Source of the DNA: an uncultured Parabacteroides sp.
Lineage (GTDB): Bacteria; Bacteroidota; Bacteroidia; Bacteroidales; Tannerellaceae
Direction of reading: 5' to 3'
NCBI GenBank assembly: GCA_900552415.1
Contig: USAD01000115.1
Coordinates: 1-8,250, forward strand
DNA length: 8,250 nucleotides
The position numbers and the translations under genes were made by a program. Each line of letters begins with the position of its first letter. Positions within the stretch are counted from its first letter, which is position 1. Below the pieces are notes generated by a model, which had not been told where the DNA came from, did no database searches, and saw only the letters and a list, made by a program, of their open reading frames with translations. Shown here in pieces: positions 6,166 through 8,250 of the stretch.

Positions 6166-7477
6166 GGAAACGCCTCCATAACAAAAGGCCCAAGGTGGTC
6201 AAACTGACCGGGAAACCCGCCCATACACCCTGAGCGCCCCAATCCAGGACAAAACCACAGAAATAACCAATTGGCAAAGCCAATCCAAAATGACAACAGA
6301 ACGCGACCCAAGCCATCCACTTGACATCCGCCATACCTCGCAAAGCATTGGCAAACAAGACCTGCAAACCATCACCCGCCTGATAAAGAATCACGGACCA
6401 TGAAAGCAACGCCACCAAATGGACAATCTCCTCATCGCTCGTGAAGATATAACCCAACTGATTACGGAACAGGAAAATAAACAGCATGACCATCAAAGCG
6501 ACCGTCCAGATCAGGTGAAGTCCCGCATAAGAGGCCTGACGTACCTCACGCCAGGCGCCCAAGTGCTTGAAACCACTCACCCGGATCGTCACCGCCGCGC
6601 CAATGCCATAATAGACCATAAAGCCCAACGTCGTAATAACGCCCGCCACCTGATGAGCCGCCAAAGCCGCGCTCCCGATCCATCCCATCATGATCACGCT
6701 CAAGTTGAACGACGCGGTCTCGACCCCCATCTGCAAACCAACCGGCAAACCCAAACGAACCAGTCGCCCATAATTGGTCCAGTTCACCTTTCCCCGAAGA
6801 TATCCTTCACGAAAACGCTCATATCGACGTCCCCGATACATCAGGTAGGCAAAAAACAGGCACATCGTCACACGACTGATCAATGTAGAAATACCCGCAC
6901 CCGTCAAACCCAGCTCCGGACATCCGAACTTACCGTAAATCAGCAAATAGTTACCGATAATATTCAAGACATTCGATGAGATCATGACCCACATGGGTGT
7001 CAGCGTATCCGTCGTCCCATCACAAAACTGCTTATAGGAATTGAAGAGCATGACAAACACCACGGACACCAGCTGAATGATATAATATGGATAAATATAA
7101 GGCAACAGTTCTTCCGGCTGGTTAAAGATCCGGATATTCAGCAACAGCAACGACATGATCCCAACCAGCAACAGGCTCAGGATAAAATTGACGAACAAAC
7201 TGTTGCGCAACATCTCACCAGCCTTGTCATATTCCTTACCGACAAACAGACCACCGATGATCGGTGTCAGGCCGTAAGAGAATCCCATACCAAAGATAAA
7301 CACCAGGGCAAAAAAATTATTGACAAACGACGCGGCCGCCAACTCGGTCGCCCCATGATGCCCCACCATGATGTTATCGACAAATCCCACAACGATAACG
7401 CCCAGCTGGCCCAGCATAATCGGGCCACCCAGGCGTAATGTTTCCTTATAATGTTTCTTATAATCCGCTAAACGCAT
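6134..7477 (-). CDS. MATE-family multidrug/toxin efflux transporter (NorM-like)
   Basis: An inner-membrane cation-coupled exporter of drugs or metabolites, 447 residues, with about 12 hydrophobic segments in two homologous halves. The first half opens with LGGPIMLGQLG (16-26) and VDNIMVGHHG (33-42), including the conserved N-lobe Asp34. The second half opens with LGLPVGLQMGVE (242-253) followed by ALAAHQVAG (271-279). These are the paired MatE-domain signatures. Length and topology are normal and nothing is missing. The start ATG lies 3 nt after the stop of the cyclophilin gene and its 3' end overlaps dinB by 32 nt, so all three are likely co-transcribed. The substrate is not predictable from sequence; linkage to dinB is compatible with a role in stress or toxin resistance but does not prove it. 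Confidence 0.95.
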   Translation of the reverse strand: MRLADYKKHYKETLRLGGPIMLGQLGVIVVGFVDNIMVGHHGATELAAASFVNNFFALVFIFGMGFSYGLTPIIGGLFVGKEYDKAGEMLRNSLFVNFILSLLLVGIMSLLLLNIRIFNQPEELLPYIYPYYIIQLVSVVFVMLFNSYKQFCDGTTDTLTPMWVMISSNVLNIIGNYLLIYGKFGCPELGLTGAGISTLISRVTMCLFFAYLMYRGRRYERFREGYLRGKVNWTNYGRLVRLGLPVGLQMGVETASFNLSVIMMGWIGSAALAAHQVAGVITTLGFMVYYGIGAAVTIRVSGFKHLGAWREVRQASYAGLHLIWTVALMVMLFIFLFRNQLGYIFTSDEEIVHLVALLSWSVILYQAGDGLQVLFANALRGMADVKWMAWVAFCCHFGLALPIGYFCGFVLDWGAQGVWAGFPVSLTTLGLLLWRRFHVRTRAYLKA

Positions 7478-7480
7478 CGA

Positions 7481-8245
7481 TCAGATCACCTCTACCGACA
7501 AGATCACCACATTCTCTGTCGGACGATCCTGCTTGTTCGTTTTCATGGCTTGGATCGCGTCAACCACATCCAAACCATCCACAACCTCACCATACACCGT
7601 ATACTCATTGTCCAGGAAAGGCACACCGCCGACCGTCTTATAAGCCTCACGAACCTCCGGAGAGATCTTTGCCTCCATCTTGCGGCTCTCAGCCTCCAAC
7701 TCAACCTTCCCGATCAACGTATCTCGTAAGATCGCCAGCTCTTCCTTATTTCCGGAACGATAAAGCGACATGATCTTCGACTTGTTCTCGGTCTGCAACC
7801 GAGCGAAGATCGCCTGCTTCAAACGGTTCTCCAGCTGTTTCTCCATCTGGTTCAACTCAGCGTCCGAATATTTCTTACCGGTAACGATATAAAATTGCGA
7901 AGCGGATGAAGCCTTCTCCGGATTCACCTCATCACCCGTACGTGCGGCACACAAAGCGCCTTTCTTATGGAAACGAACCGGATAACGGAACTCTGCGGGA
8001 ACCGTATAACCCAGATCACCAGCGCCAAGCGACTTGTTCATCGGCGCATCCTTCGAGGTCACGTCACCGCCCTGGATCATGAAATCCTTGATCACCCGAT
8101 GAAACAACAAGCCCTCGTATTGCTTATCCGCCACCAAACGAAGGAAATTATCACGATGCAAAGGGGTATCGTTATATAATTTAAGCGTGATATCGCCCTT
8201 ATTGGTGCGCATCAGCACCATTGTCTCTTTCTCTTGATTTTCCAT
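7481..8245 (-). CDS. Cyclophilin-type peptidyl-prolyl cis-trans isomerase with a helical insertion
   Basis: Catalyses cis-trans isomerisation of X-Pro bonds during protein folding. The 254 residues contain the cyclophilin core: FHRVIKDFMIQGGD (48-61) with the catalytic Arg50 and Gln58, GALCAAR (96-102), SSASQFYIVTG (113-123), and FLDNEYTVYGEVVDGLDVVDAI (210-231). The usual human-type Trp is Phe210 here, as in many bacterial forms. Residues about 124-207 are an extra, highly charged, probably helical segment between core strands, so the protein is longer than a minimal cyclophilin (about 165-190). There is no signal peptide, so a cytoplasmic location is likely. The ATG at 8245 is used. Only 5 nt of upstream sequence is available, and Met9 is a possible alternative. 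It is the first visible gene of the run with the MATE transporter and dinB; the operon promoter and any earlier genes are outside the window. Confidence 0.95.
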   Translation of the reverse strand: MENQEKETMVLMRTNKGDITLKLYNDTPLHRDNFLRLVADKQYEGLLFHRVIKDFMIQGGDVTSKDAPMNKSLGAGDLGYTVPAEFRYPVRFHKKGALCAARTGDEVNPEKASSASQFYIVTGKKYSDAELNQMEKQLENRLKQAIFARLQTENKSKIMSLYRSGNKEELAILRDTLIGKVELEAESRKMEAKISPEVREAYKTVGGVPFLDNEYTVYGEVVDGLDVVDAIQAMKTNKQDRPTENVVILSVEVI

Positions 8246-8250
8246 ATGAT

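Overview
The window looks like an ordinary chromosomal segment of a Bacteroidales bacterium. Parabacteroides or a close relative is my best guess, but this is an inference. The grounds are moderate GC content, no clear Shine-Dalgarno sequences before the genes, a textbook Bacteroidetes promoter (TTG, 18 nt, TATCTTTG) before the esterase, and proteins typical of gut Bacteroidales. All six genes read on the minus strand, so transcription runs from high to low coordinates. The large plus-strand reading frames are antisense shadows.

Layout in the direction of transcription. (1) 8245-5074: a cyclophilin-type peptidyl-prolyl isomerase, a MATE-family efflux transporter and DNA polymerase IV (dinB) form a tight run, with a 3-nt gap and then a 32-nt overlap, so they are probably one operon. 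(2) 4936-3836: a secreted CE1-like esterase with an N-terminal immunoglobulin-like (CBM48/E-set) domain, behind its own promoter. (3) 3835-3428: about 400 nt with no convincing gene, packed with inverted repeats. These include an 82-nt near-continuous hairpin with perfect 18-bp outer arms and a cluster of ACGTACGT-type palindromes. (4) 3427-3251: a cobalamin (B12) riboswitch with its conserved boxes and a closing P1 helix, followed by a 120-nt leader. (5) 3130-1445: a YidE/YbjL-type transporter of the aspartate:alanine exchanger superfamily with two RCK_C (TrkA_C) regulatory domains. (6) 1395 to the left edge: a Uup-like ABC-F ATPase, cut by the window after residue 465 and only 49 nt behind the transporter, so it may share the riboswitch-controlled transcript.

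The most interesting point is the B12 riboswitch in front of a transporter whose family is not a standard B12 importer. It suggests a cobalamin-linked substrate or physiological role for this orphan carrier. The second is the inverted-repeat block just upstream of the riboswitch, which may be a dispersed structured repeat or a terminator/insulator. No rRNA, tRNA, CRISPR array, insertion sequence or phage gene was seen.
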